DNA from: Moorena bouillonii PNG
GTDB lineage: Bacteria > Cyanobacteriota > Cyanobacteriia > Cyanobacteriales > Coleofasciculaceae
Length of the DNA stretch: 43,293 nucleotides
Direction of reading: 5' to 3'
NCBI RefSeq assembly: GCF_001942495.1
Contig: NZ_MKZS01000001.1
Location: forward strand, 355,006-398,298
In this document: positions 1 through 8,426 of the stretch, piece after piece
How positions within the stretch are numbered: the stretch's first letter is position 1
Layout of the letters: every line of letters begins with the position of its first letter
Notes under the pieces: model-generated
Seen by the model: only the letters and a program-made list of their open reading frames with translations
Database searches by the model: none
What the model was told of the DNA's origin: nothing
Translations under genes and position numbers: made by a program

Positions 1-290
1 ATCTAATTTTTTCATAGACGTTCAAGTCGTTAGACCCAATTACGCAATATGTACGCTCTACATATTTTTTACGTTGCCTACTTATGATTAGATAGTATCT
101 CTCTACTTTTAAAGTCTATTGTTTATACTTTAATTATACCACATCTATTACAAACTTTCATTGAAAGCCGTCGTTCGCGTAGCGTGGCCAAAGGCCAACG
201 AAGGACGGGGCGCGATTACCCAAAATTTTCGGTAAAGTAATGCGTAGGATAACCCGTTATCCCCGTAAGGGATAACGAGGGAGGAGGATA
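1..290. other. Gene-free window edge with two hairpins
   Basis: No coding region is visible here. Two structures stand out. Around 168-208 there is a copy of the palindromic repeat whose core reads CGTTCGCGTAGCGTGGCC and that recurs at 12.4, 25.2 and 38.3 kb. At 255-277 a perfect 9-bp stem (CGTTATCCC, loop CGTAA, GGGATAACG) lies just beyond the 3' end of the minus-strand gene that stops at 291. It could act as a weak terminator for that gene, but it has no T-tract. Confidence 0.6.
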
Positions 291-959
291 CTACCAATGA
301 ATCTGACTCAAAATATACCGCAAGCGGTCATAATCATCCTTAAGTAAGACACTCAAGGTTCGTCCAGCTTTGACTAACCAGTCACGGTCGGTCTGACGAA
401 GACGATAAACTTCTCTAATCACAGCTGCGGTCAGGGGGTCTACTGGGGCACCATTGACTTCCAAAAGTGTTCGCAAAAAATCCAACTGTTCACTAAAGTG
501 AATAACCTCTGATGGTTCACACTGGTAGACAGGTTGATGAATTTGCGGTGGACGGGGTGGAAGATACTGATAGACTCGACCGTGATGGTTGCTAAAACCA
601 TTCACACCCTCTTCGGCAGACATAAATCCAACGATGGCAGCACGGAACTCAGTTTTGAGCATGGCGAAAATCTGAGGCTGCTGCTCACGTAATTCTGCCA
701 GTGATAATCCTAAAGCTGTTGCTCGATGAACCGAATCAATCGGGCTAGTCGTAGCATAATAAACTACAGCAAAAATTTGATTACCTGACTCATCATCTAC
801 AGATTTTACCCAGCTGCCAAAGGGAGGCATGACCGGAAAGCTTAGATCTTCTGGCTCTAAACATTGAGCGAGAAATTCTGTAGTTGCTGTTTCAATCACC
901 TCAGCAAGGTGATGTTCTGAGCGATTGCTGGGGGTAAACTGGGGTAAGGGAAGGCGCAT
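291..959 (-). CDS. Conserved cyanobacterial protein, possible HAS-barrel domain
   Basis: A 222-aa soluble protein with no signal peptide or membrane segment. The N-terminal half has a pattern I associate with the HAS-barrel domain (a small beta-barrel known from HerA-type ATPases): PPFGSWVKS, then FAVVYYATTSPIDS, then a helix LGLSLAELREQQPQIF. The C-terminal half is helical. There is no ATPase motif, so this is not HerA itself. Its function is unknown; a structural or scaffold role is only inference. It lies upstream of nothing on its strand and is separated from ndhS by a short TAGTCAT-type repeat (about 964-1003). Start ATG at 957-959. The gene is confident; the domain call is from memory. 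Confidence 0.62.
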   Translation of the reverse strand: MRLPLPQFTPSNRSEHHLAEVIETATTEFLAQCLEPEDLSFPVMPPFGSWVKSVDDESGNQIFAVVYYATTSPIDSVHRATALGLSLAELREQQPQIFAMLKTEFRAAIVGFMSAEEGVNGFSNHHGRVYQYLPPRPPQIHQPVYQCEPSEVIHFSEQLDFLRTLLEVNGAPVDPLTAAVIREVYRLRQTDRDWLVKAGRTLSVLLKDDYDRLRYILSQIHW

Positions 960-963
960 GGTT

Positions 964-1003
964 TAGTGATTAGTCATGATTAGTCATTAGTCATTAGCTA
1001 TTG
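964..1003. repeat. Short TAGTCAT-type heptanucleotide repeat
   Basis: Repeated ATTAGTCAT units between the HAS-barrel-like gene and ndhS. It is one of several 7-nt-period arrays in the window, a class called STRR in cyanobacteria. Confidence 0.6.
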
Positions 1004-1023
1004 ATTTAATCTATGCCTGTAAA

Positions 1024-1215
1024 CTAACCCTTTTTACCAATTTTTGGTTTCACCTCTTCGATTTCCGACAGCTGAAACGTTACTAATTTATCCCAGTTAC
1101 CTCCTTCAAACAGCACAGCTGCTTTACCATCACTAACGCGCTGTACTAGCCCCTCAAAGCGATAATAGGTATCGTCAACATTAATTACGCGAACTATAGA
1201 ACCTGGAAAAATCAT
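1024..1215 (-). CDS. ndhS: NdhS, ferredoxin-docking subunit of photosynthetic NDH-1
   Basis: A 63-aa SH3-like subunit of the cyanobacterial/chloroplast NDH-1 complex, which receives electrons from ferredoxin for cyclic electron flow and respiration at the thylakoid. The signature is near full length: [10 protein letters not shown] at the start, then [20 protein letters not shown] and [15 protein letters not shown] longer frame is open up to 1290, but the first 25 residues (GAPIPHNKS...) do not look like the family, and the internal ATG at 1213-1215 gives the normal NdhS N-terminus. Photosynthetic NdhS proteins can be longer at the C-terminus, so this is a compact version ending in a Lys-rich tail. 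It strongly supports a cyanobacterial host. Confidence 0.88.
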   Translation of the reverse strand: MIFPGSIVRVINVDDTYYRFEGLVQRVSDGKAAVLFEGGNWDKLVTFQLSEIEEVKPKIGKKG

Positions 1216-1293
1216 GAATGCCTCAAAACTTAGATTTCCTTTACTAGGATAGGAGCTAATGGACTTATTGTGGGGTATAGGAGCACCCATAAC

Positions 1294-1501
1294 GTCAGCT
1301 GTCAGCCGTCAGCTGTCAGCTATCATGCTTAAAATAAAGATCGTTGGCGTAGCCTGCGCAAACGGGAGAATTTAATAGTTCGAGATTTTACAGAATTGAA
1401 AGTCTCCGGATTTGCCCATCTAAGCATTTAGGGGTCAGCCATTAGCTATTGGCCTTTGGCCAAGCGTGCTCATAAGCTGATAGCTGATAGCTGATAGCTG
1501 A
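1294..1501. mobile_element. MITE-like element with inverted heptamer ends, copy 1
   Basis: The left end is an array of GTCAGCT-type heptamers (1294-1325) and the right end an array of the complementary type AGCTGAT (1474-1501), so the ends are inverted repeats made of 7-mers. The interior holds CTTAAAATAAA (1328-1338) and a 27-nt block at 1364-1390 that is identical to 38236-38262. This is therefore a dispersed non-coding element. It fills the ndhS-rodA gap. Confidence 0.6.
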
Positions 1502-1517
1502 ATACTTACGCTATAAC

Positions 1518-2786
1518 TCATTGAAACTTCAATCGCTGTCGATAATTGGCCACTGCTTGGGCCAACCCTAGGCCAAGAAAGTTGCTTAGCAGGGCTGAAC
1601 GACCGTAACTGAGTAAAGGTAGAGGAATTCCTGTGATGGGAGCTAAGCCAATAGTCATCCCAATGTTGATCACGGTTTGAAACACAATCATTGAGAGAAC
1701 GCCAATTGTTACCAGAGAGCCAAAGTTGTCTTTAGCATTCTGAGCAATCAGCACCAAGCGTAGGCACAACCACCACAAGGCTAATAAAATACACAAGCAA
1801 CCTACAAAGCCTAGTTCTTCACCAATGGCTGAGAAAATGAAGTCAGTATGCTGTTCCGGGATAAAGTGGAGTTGAGTTTGAGTTCCCTGGTTCAGTCCCC
1901 TTCCCCAAAGTTGACCAGCACCGATCCCAATCCGAGACTGAATTAGGTGATATCCTCCGCCGAGGGGGTCTAGATCGGGGTTCAAAAAGAGCGTTAATCG
2001 GTCTTTTTGATAGTCCTTCAACAGATTCCAGAAGACTTTTCCTAACGGTCCGACAACTAGGTTAACCACCAGGGTACCCAAGGCTCCCAACCAGCGCCAA
2101 GGGAGACTCAGGAAGGCAATCAGTGTGATTACTGCAGCCCAGGTATACCATGCAGGTAAAGATATACTGAAGACAATGGCTGAAACCAGAGGGGAAATCA
2201 ACACGACCAACCAGGCGGGATTGGCATTTGCCCAGTAAAGCATACTCAAGGTAATTGCCCCAAACACCAAGGATGTTCCCAGATCAGGCTGCCCAAACAC
2301 TAATGCCCAAGGTAATATAGTTACTGCTAAAGCTGCTATTACTGCTGGAATGCTAGTAGCTGGTCGTTTGTGCAAGATGGCAGCTAGAGTAATAATCAAC
2401 CCGATCTTGGCAAATTCTGAGGGTTGAACATTAAACCCTCCAATGGTAACCCAACGCTGAGCACCTTTAGCACTAGCACCGATAATCATTACAGCAATTA
2501 AGGACAGATTGGTGATCCCGTAAATTAACCAATGCCATTGGATCAGGGATTGATAGCGTGATCGCGAAATGAATAGAGCGATGAACAATCCAATACTACC
2601 AATGAGCAAGTGGGAGAGCCAATAGTCTTCACCATTGTCGATGGCTGCAGAGCGAATCATCACTGCCCCAAAGATGGTTAGCCCCACAGTCAGGAATAAC
2701 AGTTGCCAGTCTAATTCCTGCCAGGGGGCCCAAAACAGCCGCCAACGAATACTATTTCTAAATTTAAATTTATTAATTTGTACCAT
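1518..2786 (-). CDS. rodA: Rod-shape-determining SEDS glycosyltransferase RodA
   Basis: A 422-aa polytopic membrane protein of the SEDS family (RodA/FtsW/SpoVE), the peptidoglycan polymerase of the elongation machinery, partnered with a class B PBP and MreB. About ten hydrophobic segments are visible. Diagnostic motifs: QPSEFAKI (about residue 120), FGQPDLGTS, the long loop with DRLTLFLNP and GGGYHLIQSRIGIG, and FIPEQHTDFIF with the catalytic-type Asp. Near the end the usual SYGGS motif reads LLSYGRSALLS, which I recall as normal for cyanobacterial RodA. Length matches the family (370-430). Start ATG at 2784-2786, preceded upstream by a heptamer repeat array. RodA rather than FtsW is favoured by the overall motif set. 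Confidence 0.9.
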   Translation of the reverse strand: MVQINKFKFRNSIRWRLFWAPWQELDWQLLFLTVGLTIFGAVMIRSAAIDNGEDYWLSHLLIGSIGLFIALFISRSRYQSLIQWHWLIYGITNLSLIAVMIIGASAKGAQRWVTIGGFNVQPSEFAKIGLIITLAAILHKRPATSIPAVIAALAVTILPWALVFGQPDLGTSLVFGAITLSMLYWANANPAWLVVLISPLVSAIVFSISLPAWYTWAAVITLIAFLSLPWRWLGALGTLVVNLVVGPLGKVFWNLLKDYQKDRLTLFLNPDLDPLGGGYHLIQSRIGIGAGQLWGRGLNQGTQTQLHFIPEQHTDFIFSAIGEELGFVGCLCILLALWWLCLRLVLIAQNAKDNFGSLVTIGVLSMIVFQTVINIGMTIGLAPITGIPLPLLSYGRSALLSNFLGLGLAQAVANYRQRLKFQ

Positions 2787-2813
2787 CAGTTATGAGGTAT
2801 GAGCTATAGCAAA

Positions 2814-2875
2814 GGGAACAGGGAATAGGGAATAGGGAATAGGGAGCAGGGAGTAGGGAGCAGCGAGCAGGGAAG
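2814..2875. repeat. GGGAATA/GGGAGCA heptanucleotide array
   Basis: About eight 7-nt units (GGGAACA, GGGAATA, GGGAGCA, GGGAGTA variants) between rodA and mrp. The same family recurs at 13.5, 37.15 and 41.9 kb. Confidence 0.85.
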
Positions 2876-2992
2876 AAAAATTCTCGCAATTTATTTAGGG
2901 TCCCTATATTAGCTATGAGCTATTAGGTATTAACCCTGATAAAATTGTTAATGGTGATTTTCCATTTTCTATTTTTGAGTGGCAAGCCTTTG

Positions 2993-4057
2993 TTAATTAG
3001 ACAGGGCAGCAATGGAAACTTTGGCAGCAATCTGAGATGCGATCGCTACCAGTGCTTTAGCGGAGGCTGACTCTGGATTGCCAACCGCGATGGGCAATCC
3101 TTGATCCCCTCCCTGCCGTAGGGAAATTTCTAGGGGAATACAACCGAGCAAGGGAATACCTAGTTCTTTTGATGTTTTTTCACCTCCTCCAGAGCCAAAC
3201 AGGTCATACTGACGGTCGGGCAAGTCTGGTGGGATAAAGTAACTCATATTTTCTATGATTCCCAACACCGGGACTCCCATTTGCTCGAACATTTTCAAGC
3301 CTCGGCGGGAGTCTAGCAGAGCGACATTTTGGGGTGTTGTCACAATTACGGCTCCTGCCATCGGTACTGCTTGGGCTAAGGTTAGCTGAGCATCCCCAGT
3401 TCCTGGTGGCATATCCACAATCAGATAGTCCAATTCACCCCACTCTACCTGATAGAGGAACTGGCGAATAATCCCATTTAACATTGGTCCGCGCCAAATA
3501 ACTGGCTGGTCTGGATCAATTAGAAATCCCATGGACACTAGCTTGACACCGTGGTTGAAGGCTGGCTCGATCACATCCCCCTGTTTTCCTTTCTGAACCA
3601 TCACTTTGGCATCAGCTAATCCCAGCATAGCTGGAGCATTGGGACCATAGATATCAGCGTCTAGGAGACCGACTTTAGCCCCCAACTGAGCCAAAGCAAC
3701 TGCCACATTTACCGCAACAGTACTCTTACCGACGCCCCCCTTACCACTGGAAATGGCTAAAATATTTTTTACGCCCTCAATACCAGTGCGGTCAGGCAGG
3801 GATTTTTGCTGAGGTGTTTCAGCGGTAACATTGACTACTACCTCTTCTACTCCCGATAGCTGTTTTACTGCCTTCTGGCAATCCTCTACAATAAATTCCC
3901 GCAAGGGACAGGCTGGGGTGGTCAACACTAAGGTAAAACTGACTGTACCGTTGTCAACCTTGACATTGCGGATCATATTTAATTCCACTAAACTCTTCTG
4001 GAGTTCGGGGTCTTGTACCGGTCGTAATACGTCTAAAACTGAATTTGTATCAAGCAT
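2993..4057 (-). CDS. mrp: Mrp/ApbC-family P-loop ATPase, Fe-S cluster carrier type
   Basis: A 354-aa protein from the internal ATG at 4055-4057 (MLDTNSVLDVLRPV); the frame is open 13 residues further up to 4096 but that extension is atypical. Domain order: an MIP18/DUF59 domain (about 1-85, with TTPACPLRE) and then a Mrp/MinD-type ATPase with the deviant Walker A ISSGKGGVGKST, DADIYGPNAP, VDMPPGTGD and IENMSYF. Family members bind and deliver Fe-S clusters in the cytosol. The C-x-x-C pair that normally follows ENMSYF and bridges a cluster is missing: the segment reads IPPDLPDRQYDLFGSGGG. I believe this is common in cyanobacterial Mrp proteins, where cluster binding would need another site. 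Confidence 0.88.
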   Translation of the reverse strand: MLDTNSVLDVLRPVQDPELQKSLVELNMIRNVKVDNGTVSFTLVLTTPACPLREFIVEDCQKAVKQLSGVEEVVVNVTAETPQQKSLPDRTGIEGVKNILAISSGKGGVGKSTVAVNVAVALAQLGAKVGLLDADIYGPNAPAMLGLADAKVMVQKGKQGDVIEPAFNHGVKLVSMGFLIDPDQPVIWRGPMLNGIIRQFLYQVEWGELDYLIVDMPPGTGDAQLTLAQAVPMAGAVIVTTPQNVALLDSRRGLKMFEQMGVPVLGIIENMSYFIPPDLPDRQYDLFGSGGGEKTSKELGIPLLGCIPLEISLRQGGDQGLPIAVGNPESASAKALVAIASQIAAKVSIAALSN

Positions 4058-4096
4058 GACAGATAGGCGGGCATAGCGTGTGTGAGCTAAGGCCAC

Positions 4097-4670
4097 GAGT
4101 TAGAGGCTACGGTTCGATTGTAGAGCTTTACTAGGCGCAGTGATTGCCAATCAGACTAAGAAAATAGACCATCAAAGCGATCGTTACCAACTGTCTCGAA
4201 CTATTTTTGATTATTTTTATATTTGACTCACAGCCTAACACCTAAGGGGAGTTAGAGGTAATTCCTACTCCGTGAAAACTGACAACTATGTACTTCAGGA
4301 AATCGCAAACCCCTATAAAATATCATGTCAATCAATACTATAGCGTTAATTTTACTTATCAAGTGCATTCAAGTTTATTATTCCTGTCTTGATGCAGTCG
4401 CACTATGGGTAAACCCTCTCATGTCCGCGCACCCGCCACTATTCCCTACTCTCTAAAACCCACCGGCTTAAGTACCTCATGGGATTGATACATACTATAG
4501 GTATTGCCCCCCAGTTGATAGTGAAGAGCAACTATCGCCGAGGCCAACGTAAAATTTTCTAAAACTACAACTATCCCTTGTGATAGCTAGATTACAGCAC
4601 GAACGAAATCGCAAAAGCACTAAAAAAATTTGTCACTTTTCCAAAGTATGTTATACTACAAGAGGCATAA
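4097..4670. other. 574-bp gap, no gene seen
   Basis: No convincing reading frame. It presumably contains the promoters of mrp (minus) and of the plus-strand cluster. Around 4518-4540 there is a GATAGT...ACTATC stem-loop. No terminator or known riboswitch was recognised. Confidence 0.5.
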
Positions 4671-4895
4671 GTGCTAGGGATAAATATGGGCTTAACGAGA
4701 GACCTCTTAAAGGAAGTTGTCTGGTGGAGCTTGGCTCCCAGTCCGGTCTCTGATCACGAGGATTCTGATTATCCTGACCAACCATCCCTAGCCAAAATAA
4801 AGCAGTTCGACTTTGGAAAACAATGTCATCACCTGGTTTACCACCCGATGATGACTAAAATTTTGCAACTTTTCCGCACTAGAGGTTTCTCTTGA
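4671..4895 (+). pseudogene. Remnant of a beta-hydroxyacid-dehydrogenase-like paralogue (C-terminal end only)
   Basis: This 74-aa frame aligns only with the last about 70 residues of the intact dehydrogenase-like gene at 7000-8313. Shared blocks are LG-x-NMGLT, LL-x-x-V-x-x-W-S, VSD and KI-x-x-F-x-FG. Nothing upstream encodes the NAD-binding part, so this is a truncated duplicate. A GTG at 4671 with AGAGG five bases upstream could in principle be translated, and the reading frame has no internal stop, so a small functional protein cannot be excluded. It marks the left edge of the metabolic cluster and points to a past duplication or deletion there. Confidence 0.65.
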
Positions 4896-4976
4896 TAGGA
4901 ATTGGGCTGATATTTCCCTTGTCGCCCTCTCCATCACAAAGATTTAAACAGTTGTCAACAACAAGAGGTATTTATT

Positions 4977-5666
4977 TTGAAGACAACCATTGCTGAACCC
5001 AACAGTGCCAAGACAGTTAATAGTTTTGATGCGATTAAGGAAGCCCACAAGCTTTCTGGAAAGGCTGAAGAGCTGAAGGAATACTACGATCAATGGTCAA
5101 TGGGTTATGACCAAGATGTTGAGAATGAAGACTATTGTGGCCCGGATTACATTGCTACCTATTTGGATTTGTTACCCAAGCAGGATGGCAAGTTTTTGAA
5201 TTTACGCAATCCGGAAATCGAAATTTTAGATGCAGGCTGTGGTACAGGCCTTGTCGGCATTGCATTACGTCGCAAAGGCTATCAAAATGTCGATGGGTTT
5301 GATTTGTCCCATGGCATGGTTGAAGAAGCTGAAAAAACCGAAGCTTATCGCAATTTAACCGGAGGATGCGATATGACTAAACCAATCGTTGCCTACCCGG
5401 ATAATCGCTATGATGCTGCAATTAGTTGCGGCGTTTTCACCCTCGGTCATGTGCCTCCCACAGCCCTCGAAGAAATGATTCGCTTTACTAAGCCGGGGGG
5501 ATTAGTTGTAGTGAGTACTCGTAAAAGTTATTACGACAGCACAGATTTTCAAGGGGTTTGCGATCAACTCCAAGCTGAAAACAAGGCCAAGCTAGTTAGC
5601 TCCATTATGGATGGTCCCTACATTGCCGAAGAAGGGGCTCACTACTGGGCTTTTAAAGTTTGCTAA
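4977..5666 (+). CDS. Class I SAM-dependent methyltransferase
   Basis: A 229-aa Rossmann-fold methyltransferase. Motif I is ILDAGCGTGLVGIAL (about residue 80-95), followed by the acidic loop end VDGFDLS, the motif IV region YDAAISCGVFTLGHV and a post-motif helix with FTKPGGLVVVSTR. It resembles the UbiE/METTL27-like group, which methylates small molecules; the substrate cannot be read from sequence. Start is TTG at 4977-4979 (read as Met), supported by AGAGG at 4964-4968. It is the first complete gene of the plus-strand cluster, 215 bp before the MDR oxidoreductase, and may share regulation with it. Confidence 0.82.
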   Translation: MKTTIAEPNSAKTVNSFDAIKEAHKLSGKAEELKEYYDQWSMGYDQDVENEDYCGPDYIATYLDLLPKQDGKFLNLRNPEIEILDAGCGTGLVGIALRRKGYQNVDGFDLSHGMVEEAEKTEAYRNLTGGCDMTKPIVAYPDNRYDAAISCGVFTLGHVPPTALEEMIRFTKPGGLVVVSTRKSYYDSTDFQGVCDQLQAENKAKLVSSIMDGPYIAEEGAHYWAFKVC

Positions 5667-5707
5667 AAAAGCCATAACGTTGGTGAAGGCATTTGCCTTT
5701 GCGTAGG

Positions 5708-5778
5708 TTGGGTTGAAGGACAAAACCGGGCAGCGATCGCCTGTGCGTGTGCGTCGGTTTCAAGTTATTTCAACCCAA
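5708..5778. repeat. Inverted repeat around a HIP1 site
   Basis: A perfect 10-bp inverted repeat, TTGGGTTGAA at 5708-5717 and TTCAACCCAA at 5769-5778, encloses about 50 bp with a GCGATCGC octamer and CGTGTGCGT. It lies in the leader between the methyltransferase and oxidoreductase genes. It could be a small mobile repeat or an mRNA structure. Confidence 0.45.
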
Positions 5779-5881
5779 TCTATATTAGGGTGCGGCGAAT
5801 TATTGCAAAAATTGCACAATACCCATGACCCAACTTATGAATACGTTGGGAAACAAGGAAAGATCGAGGAAATTAAAAACT

Positions 5882-6952
5882 ATGACAGAATTAATGAATG
5901 CCTTTGTTCTTAAGGGATATGGCGGTCCAGAAAAATTAGTTTACACTCAAGTTCCTAAACCAACTCCCCAGAAAGGAGAAATATTAATCAAAGTGGGAGC
6001 TTGTTCTATCAACAATACGGACATAAGTACCCGCACTGGTTGGTATGCAGCAGATGAAGGATTTCAAGAATTGCTGCAAGACACAAAGAGCTATGAGGAA
6101 GGAAAATCAACCTGGAATCGGATGGGTGTTAAATTCCCTCGCATTCAGGGAGCAGATATCGTAGGAAAAGCAGTCGAAATTGGTGAGGGTGTCACGCCAG
6201 AAATACTGAATCAACGGGTGATTGTATATCCTTGGATTCGTACAGCTATTTTCGCAGAATACCAGTATGTAGGCAGCGAAATTGATGGTGGCTTTGCTGA
6301 GTATGCGGTCGTTCCGGCAACCAATGCTTACCCCATTAATTCCGATCTACCCGATACTCAGTTAGCAACCCTGCCCTGCGCTTATTCCACAGCGGAAAAT
6401 TTGTTAACCAACGGGAGAGTCTCAGCGAGAGATACAGTCGTCATCACGGGAGCGTCTGGTGGTGTGGGCAGTGCAGCAATTCAGTTAGCGAAAATTCGAG
6501 GAGCAGTAGTTATTGCTATTGTGGGAGCGAACAAAGAGCATTTAGCTAAGGAGTTGGGTGCTGATTACGCTTATGCCCGTGACGAAAGACTTGCCGATAA
6601 TTTGGCGAACCATCAAGTTACAGTGAGCGTGGATCTGGTGGCAGGAGAATATTTTAGTCTGGTCTTCAAAAGCCTGGTTGTCGGAGGAAGGTATGTGACT
6701 TCTGGAGCGATCGCCGGTCCACTGGTTGAGCTAGATATGCGAGATCTGATTTACAAGGATGTGGAGATGAAAGGAGCAAACCGTTATGAACCAGCAGTGT
6801 TTCAGAACTTGCTCGGATATATCGAACGAGGTTTGTTGAATCCTCCAGTCGCTAAAGTTTTCCCCCTGAGTCAAATGCAAGAGGCTCAGAAATTTTTTCA
6901 AAGCAAAAGCTTTTTTGGTAAAGTTGTAATTACCCCTGAAAAAAAGGCGTAA
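5882..6952 (+). CDS. MDR-superfamily NAD(P)H-dependent oxidoreductase (quinone-oxidoreductase-like)
   Basis: A 356-aa medium-chain dehydrogenase/reductase. The N-terminal GroES-like domain has PKPTPQKGEILIKVGA, INNTDISTRTGWY and FPRIQGADIVGKAVEIGEG; the Rossmann domain has the ITGASGGVGSAAIQLAK cofactor loop (about residue 205). The Cys/His ligands of the catalytic zinc are absent (the usual Cys of C-x-x-D is Asn in NNTD), and so is the four-Cys structural-zinc lobe, so a zinc-independent enoyl or quinone reductase type is likely. An insert of about 25 residues follows TGWY. Start: ATG 5882 is chosen over the in-frame ATG at 5825 because the family N-terminus begins about there and GAGGAA precedes it. 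A 47-bp gap separates it from the next cluster gene. Confidence 0.85.
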   Translation: MTELMNAFVLKGYGGPEKLVYTQVPKPTPQKGEILIKVGACSINNTDISTRTGWYAADEGFQELLQDTKSYEEGKSTWNRMGVKFPRIQGADIVGKAVEIGEGVTPEILNQRVIVYPWIRTAIFAEYQYVGSEIDGGFAEYAVVPATNAYPINSDLPDTQLATLPCAYSTAENLLTNGRVSARDTVVITGASGGVGSAAIQLAKIRGAVVIAIVGANKEHLAKELGADYAYARDERLADNLANHQVTVSVDLVAGEYFSLVFKSLVVGGRYVTSGAIAGPLVELDMRDLIYKDVEMKGANRYEPAVFQNLLGYIERGLLNPPVAKVFPLSQMQEAQKFFQSKSFFGKVVITPEKKA

Positions 6953-6999
6953 TCCATAAAGCAGTCTATTCGGCACAATTGAAATTATCACAACAAATT

Positions 7000-8313
7000 A
7001 TGAGCAAACAAAAAATTGCCTATATCGGTACGGGTGCTATGGGCAAACAGCACATCTACAAACTGCTTAAGGATGGGTATGAAGTCCAAGTTTATGATAA
7101 ATATCCAGAAGCAGCAACAACGGTAATCGAAAAGGGGGCAGTTTGGAAAGACAGTCCCAAGGAAGCTGCCCAAGGTGCCGATCTGGTGATTACCAATTTA
7201 CCCTTACCCCATCATGTATTAGAAAATATGTTAGGAGAAACTGGGGCAGTAGAAGGCATGAGACCTGGTGCAACTTGGATGGATTTCTCCACAACTGACT
7301 ACCATAACACTCAACATATAGCACAAGAAGCAGCTAAAAAAGGACTATTGAGTTTAGAATCTCCGGTGAGCAATCTTTCCCACATGGGTGTAGATTTCTG
7401 TAATGCCAGTTTCTATGTTAGTGGAGATCGGGAAGGTTACGATCTGAGTAAAGAAACCCTTGATGCGATTGGAAAAATTTCTTTCTTTGTTAGTAACACC
7501 ATTGGTGAAGCTCAAACTGTAAAACTGTTAACTAACTTGTTATTTTATGCGCAAATGTTGACATTAGGGGAAGCTCTGATGATATGTAAAATCAATAATA
7601 TAAATATGCTATGGATGTGGGATTATATCCGATCGTCCAAAGGTAATAGTGTGGTGACAGAGCAAGTAACCCCCTTTATTTTTGATGGCAGTTATGATTA
7701 TTCCTGTTCCTTAGAAATTACGGTAAAAGATACGGATTTAACGGTAAAATTAGCTGATGAACTGAATGTTCCTTTACCTCTAGGGCGTATTGTTGAAGAG
7801 CGATATCGGGAAGCGGGGCAAAAATATGACGCCCATGATAACCATGTCAAGGTGACTAAATTAATCGAAGAAGACAATAATTTAGATTTGAGAGTTCCTG
7901 ATTTTACTGCTCCCTCTCCCTATGGTTTAGATCGCAGTTATATTCATTCTGAGGAACGAGTAACAGATAGTTTTGGTCGAATTAAACCTCTCCCCTATCA
8001 ACTGGAATATACTGCCCCAGAACCTTTGAAAGACGAAAAATTGATGGATATTGCTCAATCTCTCACGGATTTTATGGCTTATATTAATTACTTAGTCTTA
8101 GGGGAAGCTAATCAGTTAGGAAAAAATATGGGACTGACCGATCAATTATTAGTGGATGTGATTCGTTGGAGTGTTGGAACCTGTTGGGTATCTGATAATA
8201 TTGATACTTATCAACCTAATCCAGAAATTGTTGAGAAGATAAAATCCTTTAATTTTGGCAGCCAAGCCAAGCTTCCAGTCATAACCAAATTTCTGGCACA
8301 TCTTAGTGCTTAA
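7000..8313 (+). CDS. Two-part beta-hydroxyacid-dehydrogenase-like NAD(P)-binding protein
   Basis: A 437-aa protein. The N-terminal Rossmann fold has IAYIGTGAMGKQ (about residue 6-17) and DLVITNLP; the catalytic-type Lys of the 3-hydroxyisobutyrate/6-phosphogluconate family is kept (K175 in GEAQTVKLLTNLL). The substrate loop, normally PVSGG, reads SPVSNLSHMGV. The family is usually about 290-300 aa; here another 140 residues follow, ending in a second helical segment (LGEANQLGKNMGLT...W) that resembles the first one (LGEALMICKINNINM...W), as if the C-terminal dimerisation domain were duplicated. Start ATG at 7000; an in-frame start at 6979 is less likely. The substrate is unknown: it could oxidise a hydroxyacid or reduce a keto or imino acid. 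It sits mid-cluster. Confidence 0.8.
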   Translation: MSKQKIAYIGTGAMGKQHIYKLLKDGYEVQVYDKYPEAATTVIEKGAVWKDSPKEAAQGADLVITNLPLPHHVLENMLGETGAVEGMRPGATWMDFSTTDYHNTQHIAQEAAKKGLLSLESPVSNLSHMGVDFCNASFYVSGDREGYDLSKETLDAIGKISFFVSNTIGEAQTVKLLTNLLFYAQMLTLGEALMICKINNINMLWMWDYIRSSKGNSVVTEQVTPFIFDGSYDYSCSLEITVKDTDLTVKLADELNVPLPLGRIVEERYREAGQKYDAHDNHVKVTKLIEEDNNLDLRVPDFTAPSPYGLDRSYIHSEERVTDSFGRIKPLPYQLEYTAPEPLKDEKLMDIAQSLTDFMAYINYLVLGEANQLGKNMGLTDQLLVDVIRWSVGTCWVSDNIDTYQPNPEIVEKIKSFNFGSQAKLPVITKFLAHLSA

Positions 8314-8426
8314 AATCAATAATTTAAAGTTGATTTGAATAGGCTGATTATCTGTGTAATTAGTAAAGGTAGCAATGATTAGTTTAAGGTGAGCTGAAAA
8401 CCATAACATAAATAGAATTAAATTAC

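Noticed and set aside
5713-5913. 66-aa frame between the methyltransferase and MDR genes
   Set aside because: It overlaps the MDR start in another frame, spans an inverted repeat with a HIP1 site and has no recognisable protein features.
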